In this document: piece after piece, positions 1 to 9,251 of the stretch
Layout: the number at the start of each line of letters is the position of its first letter
How positions within the stretch are numbered: the stretch's first letter is position 1
Assembly (NCBI RefSeq): GCF_002797975.1
Contig: NZ_PGET01000001.1
Coordinates: forward strand, 4,328,001-4,392,000
Direction: 5' to 3'
Length of the DNA stretch: 64,000 nt
Source of the DNA: [Clostridium] celerecrescens 18A
GTDB lineage: Bacteria > Bacillota > Clostridia > Lachnospirales > Lachnospiraceae
The notes under the pieces: generated by a model
The model's database searches: none
What the model was told of the DNA's origin: nothing
What the model saw: only the letters and a program-made list of their open reading frames with translations
Made by a program: the position numbers and the translations under genes

Positions 1-960
1 AAACAGGCGATATCAGCGGCAATTGGATTTTTTATTGCTTTTTCAGGTCTGCATAATGCAGGGATTATTATGTATGATCCGGATAATCTGTTACAGCTTG
101 GTAATTTAAGAGACCCTGGGGTGATTCTGGCACTGATAGGGATTCTGTTGACTGCCGGACTGGTAATTAAGCGGGTGAAAGGAGCTATTCTTATCGGAAT
201 CCTTGGTATAACGTTTTTGGGACTTCTCTTTAAAAATCCAGACACGGGGGTTGCATATACGCAGTGGCAGGGATTAATTGCGATTGAAAATCCCGTTAAG
301 GCATTAGCGCCTACCTTTGGTCAGCTGACCTTTAAAGGTTTGTTTGAAGGGGGTGTGGCTACAACCATTGGCGTACTGTTTGCAATATTCAGCTTTTTAT
401 TTGTAGATATGTTTGACAGTATCGGTGTCTTGGTTGGAGTAGGTATTAAGGCTGGTTTTGTTAATGAGAAAGGAGAACTGCCGGGAGCAGGCAAGGCTCT
501 GTTCGTTTCAGCCGCAGGAGCTGCAGTAGGTGCAATATTCGGAACGCAGACTGTAACTGTATTCGGAGCTGAGAGTACGACCGGAATTGCAGAAGGCGGA
601 AGAACCGGCCTGACTGCAATTGTTATAGGCGTGTTTTTCCTTCTGTCCCTGCTTTTCACACCGCTGTTCTTAATGATTCCGGGAATTGCTACGGCTCCGG
701 CCCTTGTCATGGTTGGTATTTTCATGATTGAGCCATTGATGCATGTGGATCTTGGGGATACCAAGATTGCATTTCCGGTGTTCATCTGTGTTGCTTTTAT
801 GGCGTTTACTTTTAATATCGCATATGGTATCCTCTTTGGTTTGCTGGCGTATACAGGCGGACAGGTGTTTGCCGGAAACGCAAAGAAATTATCAGTACCA
901 ACCTGGATACTCTCGGCGGTCTTTATGCTATATCTCGTATTGGAGATTATATTCAGATAG
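1..960 (+). CDS. NCS2-family purine permease (AzgA/PbuG-like), 5' partial
   Basis: This is the C-terminal 319 residues of a membrane permease whose start lies before the window; the frame is open from base 1. It is almost wholly hydrophobic, with about eight membrane segments visible. The stretch with TVTVFGAESTTGIAEGGRTGLTA resembles the substrate-site region of the NCS2 AzgA branch, whose members import hypoxanthine, guanine or adenine with protons. The gene ends 22 bases before a xanthine-dehydrogenase-type subunit, which fits a purine uptake and catabolism operon. The exact purine is inferred only from family and neighbour. Confidence 0.82.
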   Translation, partial: KQAISAAIGFFIAFSGLHNAGIIMYDPDNLLQLGNLRDPGVILALIGILLTAGLVIKRVKGAILIGILGITFLGLLFKNPDTGVAYTQWQGLIAIENPVKALAPTFGQLTFKGLFEGGVATTIGVLFAIFSFLFVDMFDSIGVLVGVGIKAGFVNEKGELPGAGKALFVSAAGAAVGAIFGTQTVTVFGAESTTGIAEGGRTGLTAIVIGVFFLLSLLFTPLFLMIPGIATAPALVMVGIFMIEPLMHVDLGDTKIAFPVFICVAFMAFTFNIAYGILFGLLAYTGGQVFAGNAKKLSVPTWILSAVFMLYLVLEIIFR

Positions 961-982
961 CAGACATATGGAGGTGTAGATT

Positions 983-3328
983 ATGGGAATCAAAAGTAAT
1001 GTTATAAGGTTAGATGCAGTAGAAAAAGTTACTGGAGCTGCAAAATATACAGAGGATCTGATACCTGCCAACGCATTGGTGGGTAAGACCCTGCATAGTA
1101 CGATTGCAAATGGGATCGTAGTATCCATTGATATTGAGGAGGCATTAAGGGTACCAGGAGTGGTGGATATAGTCACATGTTTTGATGTTCCGAATTATAA
1201 ATATGCCACATGCGGACATCCGTTTTCGCTGGACCCATCCCATGCTGATGTAAAAAACAAGACTATATTGACCTGCAGAGTAAGGTATTATGGAGATGAG
1301 ATCGCGGCAGTAGTTGCGGAGGATCATCTGGCTGCTCAAAAAGCACTGGAAAAAATAAAAGTGGAATACAAGGTCTTTGAGCCAGTGCTGACTCCGGAAG
1401 CGGCAGTGGAAAGTGATAAGGAGCTTCATAGCCAGTCTCCCAGGAATGAGCTGGCGCGAATGGACTTCCAGATTACACCAGAAGGTAAGGTGGATTTTTA
1501 TAAAGGGACATTTTCCACAGATCCTTACATCGGAGGACATAAAGATTTAAAAGGAACCAAATTCTATGTGCCGCCCCAGCAGCATTGCCATATAGAAAAT
1601 ATCTGCTGCTTTGCCTATATGAGTGATAGAAAAATCGTTATCGTATCACCAAACCAGGCGACCCATACCATGCGTAGAAATGTTGCGGAGGCAGTTGGCC
1701 TGCCCATTGGGAATATACGAATCGTAAAGCCATATATGGGCGGGGGATTCGGAAATAAGCAGGATACATATTATGAACCACTGGCAGCGTTCCTGACCAT
1801 GAGGCTGGGAGGCCGCTGTATATCCTTTGCGATGAGCAGGGAAGAAACCTTTGTAAATAGCCGGACTCGTCACGCCATGGATCTCTGGGCAGCAACTTCG
1901 GTTAATGAGGAGGGGAGAATCACAAAAAAAGGATTAAGAATTAACTCTTACAGCGGCGCTTATGGAAGTAATGGGCATGCAATTACTGCTTATGCGGTAA
2001 CGAACTATTTCCAGCTGTATCCGGCTCTTGAAAAACAGGTAGGAGAATCAGCTACTGTGTACACAACCATGCCGTCGGCTGCAGCCATGCGGGGATATGG
2101 AATCCCTCAGGTGGATTTTGCCATGGAATGTCAGATGGATGATATTGCAATGGAACATGGCTGGGATCCTGTTGAGTTCAGGAGAAAGAACATGATGGGG
2201 AAGAGATTCTTAGATCCATTTGACCGCTTCCATTGTGCAAGCAATGGACTGGAAGAATGTATTGACAAGGGTTGTGAGATGATAAACTGGAAGGAACGGA
2301 GAAAGGCCTGCGATGAATTCAACAAGACATCTGCCGGCATAAAGAAAGGGGTGGGGATGGCCCTTTTCGCTTATAAAACAGGCGTATATCCGATTCAATT
2401 GGAAACAGCTTCCTGCAGAATTCTCTTAAATGAGGACGGAAGTGCCCAGGTCCAGATAAGTGCAACGGAGTTGGGGCAAGGGTCTGATACGGTATTTGCA
2501 CAGATGGTTTCGGAAGTGACAACCATTCCAGAAAAAAGAGTTTTTGTAATGAGTAAACAGGATACGGATATATCTCCCCATGATGCAGGCGCCTATGCTT
2601 CAAGGCAATCATATGTATCTGGCAGCGCAGTAAAGCAGACGGCTGAAATATTGAAGCAGAAGATTTTAAATCGGGCAGCGCTGCTGTATGGAGAGGAGGA
2701 GAATAAGCTAAGCCTGACTTATGAGAATGTGGTGACAGACGCCGGTAAAATTCTGGGTTCCATCGCTGATGTCGCCTTAAAGATGCAGTATACCAATGAT
2801 ATGAAAATAGACAGTGAACATATCACAGCCGAATCCACATATACCATGCGGAACAACGCTTTTTCCTTCGGGGCAAGCTTTGTGGATTTGGAAGTGGATG
2901 TGTCCATCGGAAAAATCAAAATAAACCGTGTAGTGGCCGTTCATGACAGCGGGACAATTTTAAATCCACAGCTGGCCAGTGCACAGGTGCATGGAGGAGT
3001 TGCCATGGGGTTGGGCTATGCGTTGAGTGAGCAGATGCTTTTTGATGGGAAGACCGGAAAGATGCTCAATGACAACCTGTTAGATTATAAGATCCCTACA
3101 TCCATGGATATCCCACCCATTGAAGTAGCGTTTGTTGAGACTTATGAGCCAACCGGACCATTTGGAAATAAGGCTCTGGGTGAGCCGCCTCTGATCCCCC
3201 AGGCTCCGGCGGTCCGGAACGCAGTTTTACATGCAACCGGAGTAGGAATTAACAGTCTGCCTTTGTCATCAGATAATTTAATAAAGGCTTTCTTAAAGGC
3301 TGGGCTGATAGAGAGTGCACTGCCCTGA
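983..3328 (+). CDS. xdhA: xanthine dehydrogenase family, molybdopterin-binding subunit
   Basis: A 781-residue protein matching the large molybdenum subunit of xanthine dehydrogenase-type hydroxylases. Visible signatures are the [10 protein letters not shown] loop, the MRGYGIPQ loop near the substrate pocket, and KALGEPPL close to the C terminus, whose glutamate (about residue 734) corresponds to the catalytic base of the family. The start has a strong GGAGGTG site. The FAD and iron-sulfur subunits needed for electron transfer do not follow; they may lie upstream of the window. With a purine permease just before it, xanthine or hypoxanthine is the likely substrate. In selenium-using clostridia some members carry a labile selenium cofactor, which cannot be read from sequence. 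Its last codons abut an unrelated ABC-ATPase remnant, so the extreme C terminus may be altered. Confidence 0.85.
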   Translation: MGIKSNVIRLDAVEKVTGAAKYTEDLIPANALVGKTLHSTIANGIVVSIDIEEALRVPGVVDIVTCFDVPNYKYATCGHPFSLDPSHADVKNKTILTCRVRYYGDEIAAVVAEDHLAAQKALEKIKVEYKVFEPVLTPEAAVESDKELHSQSPRNELARMDFQITPEGKVDFYKGTFSTDPYIGGHKDLKGTKFYVPPQQHCHIENICCFAYMSDRKIVIVSPNQATHTMRRNVAEAVGLPIGNIRIVKPYMGGGFGNKQDTYYEPLAAFLTMRLGGRCISFAMSREETFVNSRTRHAMDLWAATSVNEEGRITKKGLRINSYSGAYGSNGHAITAYAVTNYFQLYPALEKQVGESATVYTTMPSAAAMRGYGIPQVDFAMECQMDDIAMEHGWDPVEFRRKNMMGKRFLDPFDRFHCASNGLEECIDKGCEMINWKERRKACDEFNKTSAGIKKGVGMALFAYKTGVYPIQLETASCRILLNEDGSAQVQISATELGQGSDTVFAQMVSEVTTIPEKRVFVMSKQDTDISPHDAGAYASRQSYVSGSAVKQTAEILKQKILNRAALLYGEEENKLSLTYENVVTDAGKILGSIADVALKMQYTNDMKIDSEHITAESTYTMRNNAFSFGASFVDLEVDVSIGKIKINRVVAVHDSGTILNPQLASAQVHGGVAMGLGYALSEQMLFDGKTGKMLNDNLLDYKIPTSMDIPPIEVAFVETYEPTGPFGNKALGEPPLIPQAPAVRNAVLHATGVGINSLPLSSDNLIKAFLKAGLIESALP

Positions 3329-3603
3329 TTTTAAGAGATTCTACAATCCTGATCCTGGATGAGGCAACCTCTGCTTTGGATACAAAAACAGAAAAAGAAA
3401 TACAGGCGGCTTTGAATGAGATTTCAAAGGAGCGTACGACCATTATGATTGCACACAGGCTTTCTACAACCCGTGAGGCTGATTTGATTGTAGTGCTTGA
3501 GGGGACCGGTATTGCAGAGATTGGCACCCATGACGAGCTGATTGCGAAGGGAGGAATCTTTGCACGTTTACATGGAGCTCAGACATCACAGGGAATGTTA
3601 TAA
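3325..3603 (+). pseudogene. headless C-terminal fragment of an ABC exporter ATPase
   Basis: The frame reads [20 protein letters not shown] (Walker B and D-loop), then [10 protein letters not shown] (H-loop) and a typical HDELIAKGG tail, so it is the last third of the nucleotide-binding domain of an ABCB/MsbA-type exporter. Walker A, the LSGGQ signature, the membrane domain and any start codon are missing. The homology begins within a few bases of the end of the preceding molybdenum-subunit gene but in another frame. The simplest reading is a deletion that removed the intervening DNA. It is probably not translated into anything functional. Confidence 0.8.
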
Positions 3604-3642
3604 AAAAACGGACCACGGAAGAATTTTCTGTGATCCGTTTTC
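3604..3642 (+). terminator. intrinsic terminator, possibly bidirectional
   Basis: An imperfect hairpin with AAAACGGA on one side and TCCGTTTT on the other begins at the ABC remnant's stop. A- and T-rich flanks let it serve the plus-strand genes and, weakly, the minus-strand response regulator gene that ends at 3671. Confidence 0.6.
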
Positions 3643-3670
3643 CTATGGAAACGGCAGCAGGAGATAACCA

Positions 3671-4462
3671 TTACTTCACGTCCCCTACCTCCATAAATTT
3701 AGCCGGAGAGCATCCAATATATTTCTTAAACACCTTAATAAAATACTTATATTCAGAAAATCCTACCATCTCTGCGATTTCATAAACCTTATACTGATCT
3801 GATTTCAGAAGCTCCACAGCTTTTTGCATCCGGTAACGGTTCAAAAAATCATTGAAGGTATAGCCGGTCTCGCTTTTGAATTTCGTATTTAGATAGGTAC
3901 AGGAAAGATTATATTCTTCGCTTAAATCAGTTAAGGATAGGCGGGAAGAATAATGCTCTTCGATATACTTTACCATGGAGCTTACATATTTATTTTTAAA
4001 GGTGATGGTTTCAGAAATATCTGTTTCTAATATGCCCAGCTTTTTCTTTTCCAGATCGATTTGCCGGATGTATCCTTTCATCCGTGTATTCGCTTCCAGC
4101 TTCTCGGTTATTTTTAGAATCGCATCATAAAGTTCCGTAAAATCCACGGGTTTTAAAAGATATTCTGTGACACCAAGGCGGATCGCCTTTTTTGCAAATT
4201 CAAATTCACTGTACCCGGATACGATAATGGCTTCATAACCATATTCTTTAATGCTTTCTTCCAACATCTGCAGACCGTTCATGATGGGCATGTTGATATC
4301 TACAATTACGATGTCAGGCTCATTGTCTTTGATCTTTTGAATGCCATCGACTCCGTCTATGGCTTCGCCTACAACTACGCAGTTGATTTCCTGCCAATTT
4401 ACCATGAACATCAGACCTTTTCTGATGATATCTTCATCCTCTACAAGTAAAACCTTATACAT
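3671..4462 (-). CDS. response regulator, REC plus AraC-type DNA-binding domain (YesN-like)
   Basis: 263 residues. The N-terminal receiver domain has the acidic pair VEDED, the phospho-acceptor aspartate in VIVDINMP (about residue 55) and the KPVD lysine loop. The C-terminal 100 residues form two AraC helix-turn-helix motifs (YLNTKFKSETGYTF and EIAEMVGFSEYKYFIKVFKK). It is the cytoplasmic output partner of the sensor kinase just upstream, whose stop codon it overlaps by 8 bases; GGAGG precedes the ATG. Such YesM/YesN pairs usually switch on a neighbouring nutrient importer, here the ABC genes at 6.4-10.3 kb. The inducing compound is unknown. Confidence 0.88.
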   Translation of the reverse strand: MYKVLLVEDEDIIRKGLMFMVNWQEINCVVVGEAIDGVDGIQKIKDNEPDIVIVDINMPIMNGLQMLEESIKEYGYEAIIVSGYSEFEFAKKAIRLGVTEYLLKPVDFTELYDAILKITEKLEANTRMKGYIRQIDLEKKKLGILETDISETITFKNKYVSSMVKYIEEHYSSRLSLTDLSEEYNLSCTYLNTKFKSETGYTFNDFLNRYRMQKAVELLKSDQYKVYEIAEMVGFSEYKYFIKVFKKYIGCSPAKFMEVGDVK

Positions 4463-6179
4463 AATAATCCTCCATATCTGCCGGCATGGTAACTGTGACC
4501 CGTGTTCCGGAACCTGGCTGGCTTTCGATGGTCACACCGTATCCAGGACCATATAACAGACGGACAACACGATGGGAATTATAGAGACCAATATGCTCTT
4601 TATATCCGTCCTCCAATTCCAGTCCGGCCCGCAGACTGGCAAGGCGTTCACCATCAATCCCGCTTCCGTCATCCTCCACACACAGCTCCAGCAGGCCTTC
4701 ATGCACTCGCCCGGTGATCGTAATGGAGATGGAGTGGGTATTTTTCATGCCGTGAACTAGGGAATTCTCCACAACCGGCTGTAGCAGCAGCTTGGGTATC
4801 CGGTACTCCAGCACCTCCTCCGGAATATCAATATGATATTTCAAGCGTCGGTTATAGCGCATCTTTTGTAACAGGAGATAATCATTGATATATTCAATAT
4901 CCGTTCTGAGGGAAACTATGGTGCTGCCATAATAGATGCTGTAGCGCATGAGTCTGGCGAAAGACTGAACCATATCAGAGGCTTTTGCCGCATCAATCAT
5001 AATTTCATACCGGAGAGTCTCCATAACATTAAAAATAAAATGAGGGTTAAATTGTTCTTCTAATTGCTTGATTTCCATGGTACGTTTTCGTTCGGACAGT
5101 TCACTGTTATATTTAAGCAGCTCTTCCCGCTGTATTACCATGTGGCGGTATGCATCATCCAGCTTCTGGAATTCATCAAATACTTTAGAACGGAGCTGAT
5201 AGTCCATATTTCCTTTTCCCATCTGTTCAATGGATTTCTGGAGTTCATTGATGGCCAGAAGGTTTTTCTGGGTAATGTGTTCGGTTACCGGCAATGAAAT
5301 AATGACCAGAAGAATGCCTACGATAAGCATGAATACGAAGCCGTATAGCAGGAGGTCTTTCTGATATTCGGTGGAAACCAGTGTATATAAGATCAGAGAA
5401 CTTCCGGGAAGTGAGCTTTTTTGAATGTGATAATGTTTTCCATTGACCTTTACTACACTTCCTTCCTGCCAGTCCATCCGATATTTTCCGGAAGGGTATT
5501 TGTCTATGGGGTCAGTCTGCTGGCGGCTGATCGAAAAGATTAGATTGTCATATCGGTCCGTGATGATAACGTCATCAAGAGGGTATTCGCGGATGATTTC
5601 ATAAAGGTAGGTATCCAGCAGGTCAAAAAACAGATAGCCGGTAAGTGATCCGTCCATTATCACAGCTTTGCCAAGAATTAAATCACCTGCCTGTTCATTG
5701 GAATAGTTTAACCGGCTTGGCAGAGTGAAGATCTTTTCCGGCTGTTCCTGCATCTGGCTGGTCATGCGGCGAAAGATATCACTTTCATGGAAAATCTCCT
5801 GGTTGCCGGCAAATAGATTGCTGCTGACGATGCTTCCGTTCTGGTCTAAGAGTATAAAAGATGAACGGATAGTCTGGGTGTTGGTGAAGTCATAAAGAAG
5901 CCGGTTATTTGCAGTGATGGCGGCAGGGTCTGTACTGTTTAGTGCGGTCAGCAGGACTGGATTTTGGGTTAGCTCGATAAGGCCTTGTTGATAGAGCAGG
6001 AGCTGTTGATCCAGGATGCCGGATAGCTGAATATGATTTCTTTTATTTGGACCGGAAATAATCCATTGTACATTGATTAACAGGAATAAAAGGACCAGTA
6101 CGAATAGTAGGGAGATGATGGAAAGTGCGTATTTCATAAAGGATTTTTTGATATAGTCCTTGTACTGATTACTTTTCAT
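4455..6179 (-). CDS. membrane sensor histidine kinase, LytS/YesM type
   Basis: 574 residues. A membrane segment near residues 13-35 and another near 265-290 enclose an extracellular sensing domain, followed by a HAMP-like region, the His_kinase motif EEQFNPHFIFN and an HATPase domain with EDDGSGIDG. I chose the ATG at 6179 because GGAGG sits just before it; the longer frame to 6269 has an unconvincing, proline- and threonine-rich start. It is translated with the AraC-type regulator downstream and follows an ABC importer on the same strand, so it probably senses that importer's substrate or its loaded binding protein. Confidence 0.86.
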   Translation of the reverse strand: MKSNQYKDYIKKSFMKYALSIISLLFVLVLLFLLINVQWIISGPNKRNHIQLSGILDQQLLLYQQGLIELTQNPVLLTALNSTDPAAITANNRLLYDFTNTQTIRSSFILLDQNGSIVSSNLFAGNQEIFHESDIFRRMTSQMQEQPEKIFTLPSRLNYSNEQAGDLILGKAVIMDGSLTGYLFFDLLDTYLYEIIREYPLDDVIITDRYDNLIFSISRQQTDPIDKYPSGKYRMDWQEGSVVKVNGKHYHIQKSSLPGSSLILYTLVSTEYQKDLLLYGFVFMLIVGILLVIISLPVTEHITQKNLLAINELQKSIEQMGKGNMDYQLRSKVFDEFQKLDDAYRHMVIQREELLKYNSELSERKRTMEIKQLEEQFNPHFIFNVMETLRYEIMIDAAKASDMVQSFARLMRYSIYYGSTIVSLRTDIEYINDYLLLQKMRYNRRLKYHIDIPEEVLEYRIPKLLLQPVVENSLVHGMKNTHSISITITGRVHEGLLELCVEDDGSGIDGERLASLRAGLELEDGYKEHIGLYNSHRVVRLLYGPGYGVTIESQPGSGTRVTVTMPADMEDYYV

Positions 6180-6262
6180 GGGGGCCTCCGAATGTGGTTG
6201 GTTAATTGGTGAGGTGGTTTGGGGGGTGGGGTTATAGGTATTATAACATAAGTCCGCAGTGT

Positions 6263-6293
6263 AGCTCATAAAACCTGCGGTTTTATGAGCTAA
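6263..6293. repeat. 13-bp perfect hairpin, first part of a nested palindromic element
   Basis: TAGCTCATAAAAC (6263-6275) is repeated exactly as its reverse complement at 6281-6293 around a 5-base loop. It lies beside the larger inverted repeat at 6310-6374 and a small GGGC/GCCC hairpin between them. No long T-run follows on either strand, so it is not a standard terminator. Confidence 0.75.
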
Positions 6294-6309
6294 CGGGCAT
6301 TCGCCCTAT

Positions 6310-6374
6310 GAAATAAGTCATGAAAAGATTTTCGTTGTGCTAGCACATAAGAAAATCTTTTCATGACTTATTTC
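6310..6374. repeat. 24-bp perfect inverted repeat with a palindromic loop
   Basis: Bases 6310-6333 and 6351-6374 are exact reverse complements over 24 bases. The 17-base loop itself contains the palindrome TGTGCTAGCACA. The element lies between the importer permease gene and the sensor kinase gene. As RNA it would form a very stable stem that could block read-through, protect the upstream message, or mark a dispersed intergenic repeat. It has no obvious coding content. Confidence 0.8.
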
Positions 6375-6393
6375 CCACTGCTCATTGCTTTCG

Positions 6394-8058
6394 CTAAATG
6401 CTTATATCATTGCTGCCCGTGAGTTTGAAGAACAATAGCAGCGATAGGATACTTGTAAGAGTTAAGATGGTAGAATAAGCAGCAGCATTGCCGAAGTTGC
6501 TTCGAATGACCTCTGCATAAATAGCCACGGTAAGCGTCTGGGTCTTGCTTGTATAGAGGATGATGGAAGAGCTCAGCTCACTGATCAAAGTGATCCAGCT
6601 CATAATAGCACCGGATAATACACCGGACATCATCATGGGAACTGTAATTTTTGCAAATGACTTTGTTTCTGAACAGCCCAGACTGATGGCAGCTTCCTCC
6701 ACACTGGGACTGATCTGTCCGATGATGGCAGTACTGGAACGGATGGTGTAGGGCATACGCCGGATGGACAGTGAGATGACGATAATGAGGGCGGTGCCAC
6801 TGAGGAGAAACGGTTTTGTGTTAAAAGCATATAAAAATGAGATGCCCAGTACAGAGCCTGGTATAATATAAGGGAACATAGTGACCGTATCAAGGATATT
6901 GGTTAAAATTGATTTTTTTCGTACAGTCAGATAGGAGATCAAAATTCCAAGCACCACGACGATAGCAATGGCGCACAGTCCGAATAAATAGGTGTTAAAA
7001 ATGGCGCCGTTGTTATTCTTGGAAAACAGTGTGTTTCGGTAGTTATCAAGTGAGAAACCTCCGGTGTATACGCTTCCTCCTCCGGTAGCCAGGAAGGAAG
7101 TGAAGATAACGGTCAGCTGCGGAAGAATGGCGATAAGAACCACCAGGTATACAAACAAATGGGATAAAATATTTTTAAGACCAGTGCAATGTTCTGCTTC
7201 CATTGGTTTTAATGCGGTCATGGAATAGGTATAGCGGTTTCCCAGATAGCGCTGGAAGAAGAATAACAGCAGGGTGATGCCGATGATAATGACGCAGAGA
7301 GCAGCAGCAAAATGGTCATCGGTACTGACCTCGCCCATAAACTGGCTGTACATTAAGACCGGGAATGTCTTATAACCTTCACCGATCAGCATTGGAGTAC
7401 CAAAGTCGGAGAAGACTCTCATAAATACCAGTAAGGAGCTGGCAAGCATGGTGGGCATGACCAGTGGAACGATTACTTGAACCACCCTCTGCATGGCACT
7501 GCAGCCCAGGCTTTCAGCGGCTTCATTTAAGGAGTTATCCAGGTTTTTAAGAGCACCTGAGATATACATATAAACCAGTGGAAAGGATTGAAGAGAGAAG
7601 ACAAGTACAATTCCTGCAAATCCATAAATGCCGTTTAACTTTACATGAAACAGATCGTTTAAGATTTTGGTGATAAATCCATTGCGCCCCAGTAACTGGA
7701 TCCATGCATAAGCTCCGATAAATGGAGGAGAAAGATAGGACATGACGATCAGGATATTTAAATACTTACTTCCTCTGATTCGTACACTTCGTAAAACATA
7801 AGCCATAACCAGACCCAGAACAGCTGCCAGCAGGGTGGAAACAATGGTGACTTTAAAACTGTTTACCAGGGTACTCCAGTAGTATTTTCTGGCGAAGAAC
7901 TTACCGAAATATGCAAGACTGAAGGAACCATCCTCGGATAGTACGCTCTTATATAATATCAGAATTAAGGGGTAGACTACGAAGATGAGAAAAAGACCGA
8001 GAATCCCCAGTGCCATAGCTACCCAGATATTGAACTTCTTTTCGCCGGCATATCTCAT
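6394..8058 (-). CDS. ABC transporter permease, two fused membrane domains
   Basis: 554 residues with about twelve membrane segments. It is a tandem fusion of two binding-protein-dependent permease domains; each half carries an EAAESLGCS or EEAAISLGCS loop that docks on the ATPase. This layout is typical of the Fe(III)/AfuB/2-aminoethylphosphonate importer group. Its start overlaps the ATPase stop by 4 bases, showing translational coupling. It forms the membrane channel for the ligand captured by the binding protein at 9252-10340. The ligand class (iron, sugar phosphate, phosphonate or polyamine) is not decided by this sequence. Confidence 0.85.
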   Translation of the reverse strand: MRYAGEKKFNIWVAMALGILGLFLIFVVYPLILILYKSVLSEDGSFSLAYFGKFFARKYYWSTLVNSFKVTIVSTLLAAVLGLVMAYVLRSVRIRGSKYLNILIVMSYLSPPFIGAYAWIQLLGRNGFITKILNDLFHVKLNGIYGFAGIVLVFSLQSFPLVYMYISGALKNLDNSLNEAAESLGCSAMQRVVQVIVPLVMPTMLASSLLVFMRVFSDFGTPMLIGEGYKTFPVLMYSQFMGEVSTDDHFAAALCVIIIGITLLLFFFQRYLGNRYTYSMTALKPMEAEHCTGLKNILSHLFVYLVVLIAILPQLTVIFTSFLATGGGSVYTGGFSLDNYRNTLFSKNNNGAIFNTYLFGLCAIAIVVVLGILISYLTVRKKSILTNILDTVTMFPYIIPGSVLGISFLYAFNTKPFLLSGTALIIVISLSIRRMPYTIRSSTAIIGQISPSVEEAAISLGCSETKSFAKITVPMMMSGVLSGAIMSWITLISELSSSIILYTSKTQTLTVAIYAEVIRSNFGNAAAYSTILTLTSILSLLLFFKLTGSNDISI

Positions 8059-9155
8059 ACCTGATCCCTCCTAACCACAAGATTTTTATTACCGTCTTCG
8101 GTATAAACGTTGATCTTTTGAGGCTGTACAGCAAGACGGATGTCAGATCCATCCGGAATGATATCCCAGATATCGGAATTTTGGATGACTTCAATTTCCT
8201 GACCGTTTGCCAGGGTAACAAAATAATGAGTGGTAATGCCAAGAAATACACTGCTTTTTACTGTTCCAGGGATGCCGCCGCCGTCTGCCTGGTTGATGAT
8301 GAATTCTTCAGGGCGAACGGATACCTTAATATTCTGACCGTCTTTTACTTCATGGCTTAACTGATCCATAGGAACGGTATAATCCTGAATCTGAATGGAA
8401 GTTTCACCGTTTTTCACCGATGTTATTCCGGACAGGATATTGGATAAGCCGATAAAGGTAGATACAAACAGGTTTGCAGGTCGCTGGTAAATGTTCTTTG
8501 GCGTATCGATCTGCTGGATGACACCGCCATTCATGACCGCGATACGGTCTGATACAGCAAGAGCCTCCTCCTGATCATGAGTTACATAAACGGTGGTGAT
8601 GCCTATCTGCTGCTGAATCCGTTTAATGGCATTTCTCATCTCCACACGAAGTTTCGCATCCAGGTTTGACAGCGGCTCATCCATCAGAAGCACTTCGGGA
8701 TGGATGACGATAGCCCGGGCTAAGGCAACCCGCTGCTGCTGGCCGCCTGACAGTTTGGCGGGCATACGATTTTTTAAATGATCGATTTTAACAATTTTTA
8801 AGATTTCATCCACCTGGACATCGATTTGTGATGCAGGTATTTTTCTGTTTTTCAATCCAAAAGCCACATTATCTTTGACTGACATATGGGGGAAAATGGC
8901 ATAGTTCTGGAAGACCATACCCATGTTTCGTTTGTTGGTGGGGATGTCATTGATTATCTTCTGGTCTACCTTGATTTCACCCCCCTCGATGCTGTTAAAG
9001 CCGATGATCATTCGAAGCAGGGTTGTCTTGCCGCAGCCGGATGGTCCTAACAGGGTGAAGAACTCTCCTGGCTTAATATCCAGGGATAATCCATTGATAA
9101 TGGTATCTTTTCCAAATCGCTTTACTGCGTTTTCTATACTGATTGCTACTCCCAT
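8055..9155 (-). CDS. ABC transporter ATP-binding protein (PotA/FbpC-like)
   Basis: 366 residues. Walker A is GPSGCGKTT, the signature is LSGGQQQRVALARA, Walker B is VLLMDEPLSNLD, and the H-loop lies in YVTHDQEEA. After about residue 240 a TOBE-type regulatory domain follows, as in PotA, FbpC and UgpC. It powers the fused permease it overlaps. A hairpin in the 96-base gap before this gene probably lowers its expression relative to the binding protein. Confidence 0.88.
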   Translation of the reverse strand: MGVAISIENAVKRFGKDTIINGLSLDIKPGEFFTLLGPSGCGKTTLLRMIIGFNSIEGGEIKVDQKIINDIPTNKRNMGMVFQNYAIFPHMSVKDNVAFGLKNRKIPASQIDVQVDEILKIVKIDHLKNRMPAKLSGGQQQRVALARAIVIHPEVLLMDEPLSNLDAKLRVEMRNAIKRIQQQIGITTVYVTHDQEEALAVSDRIAVMNGGVIQQIDTPKNIYQRPANLFVSTFIGLSNILSGITSVKNGETSIQIQDYTVPMDQLSHEVKDGQNIKVSVRPEEFIINQADGGGIPGTVKSSVFLGITTHYFVTLANGQEIEVIQNSDIWDIIPDGSDIRLAVQPQKINVYTEDGNKNLVVRRDQV

Positions 9156-9194
9156 AGTTCCTCTCTCCTAACGTACTCCGTATTTTTTTGTACA

Positions 9195-9231
9195 AAAAGA
9201 CTGCCCCTGACTGAGTCTCAGGCAGTCTTTT
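9195..9231 (-). terminator. intercistronic attenuating hairpin
   Basis: AAAAGACTGCC and its complement GGCAGTCTTTT enclose a second short CTGA/TCAG pairing. On the minus strand it follows the binding-protein gene and ends in a T-run. It is probably a partial terminator that makes the binding-protein message more abundant than the ATPase and permease messages. Confidence 0.7.
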
Positions 9232-9251
9232 GTTTGGATCAATGCAGTTTA

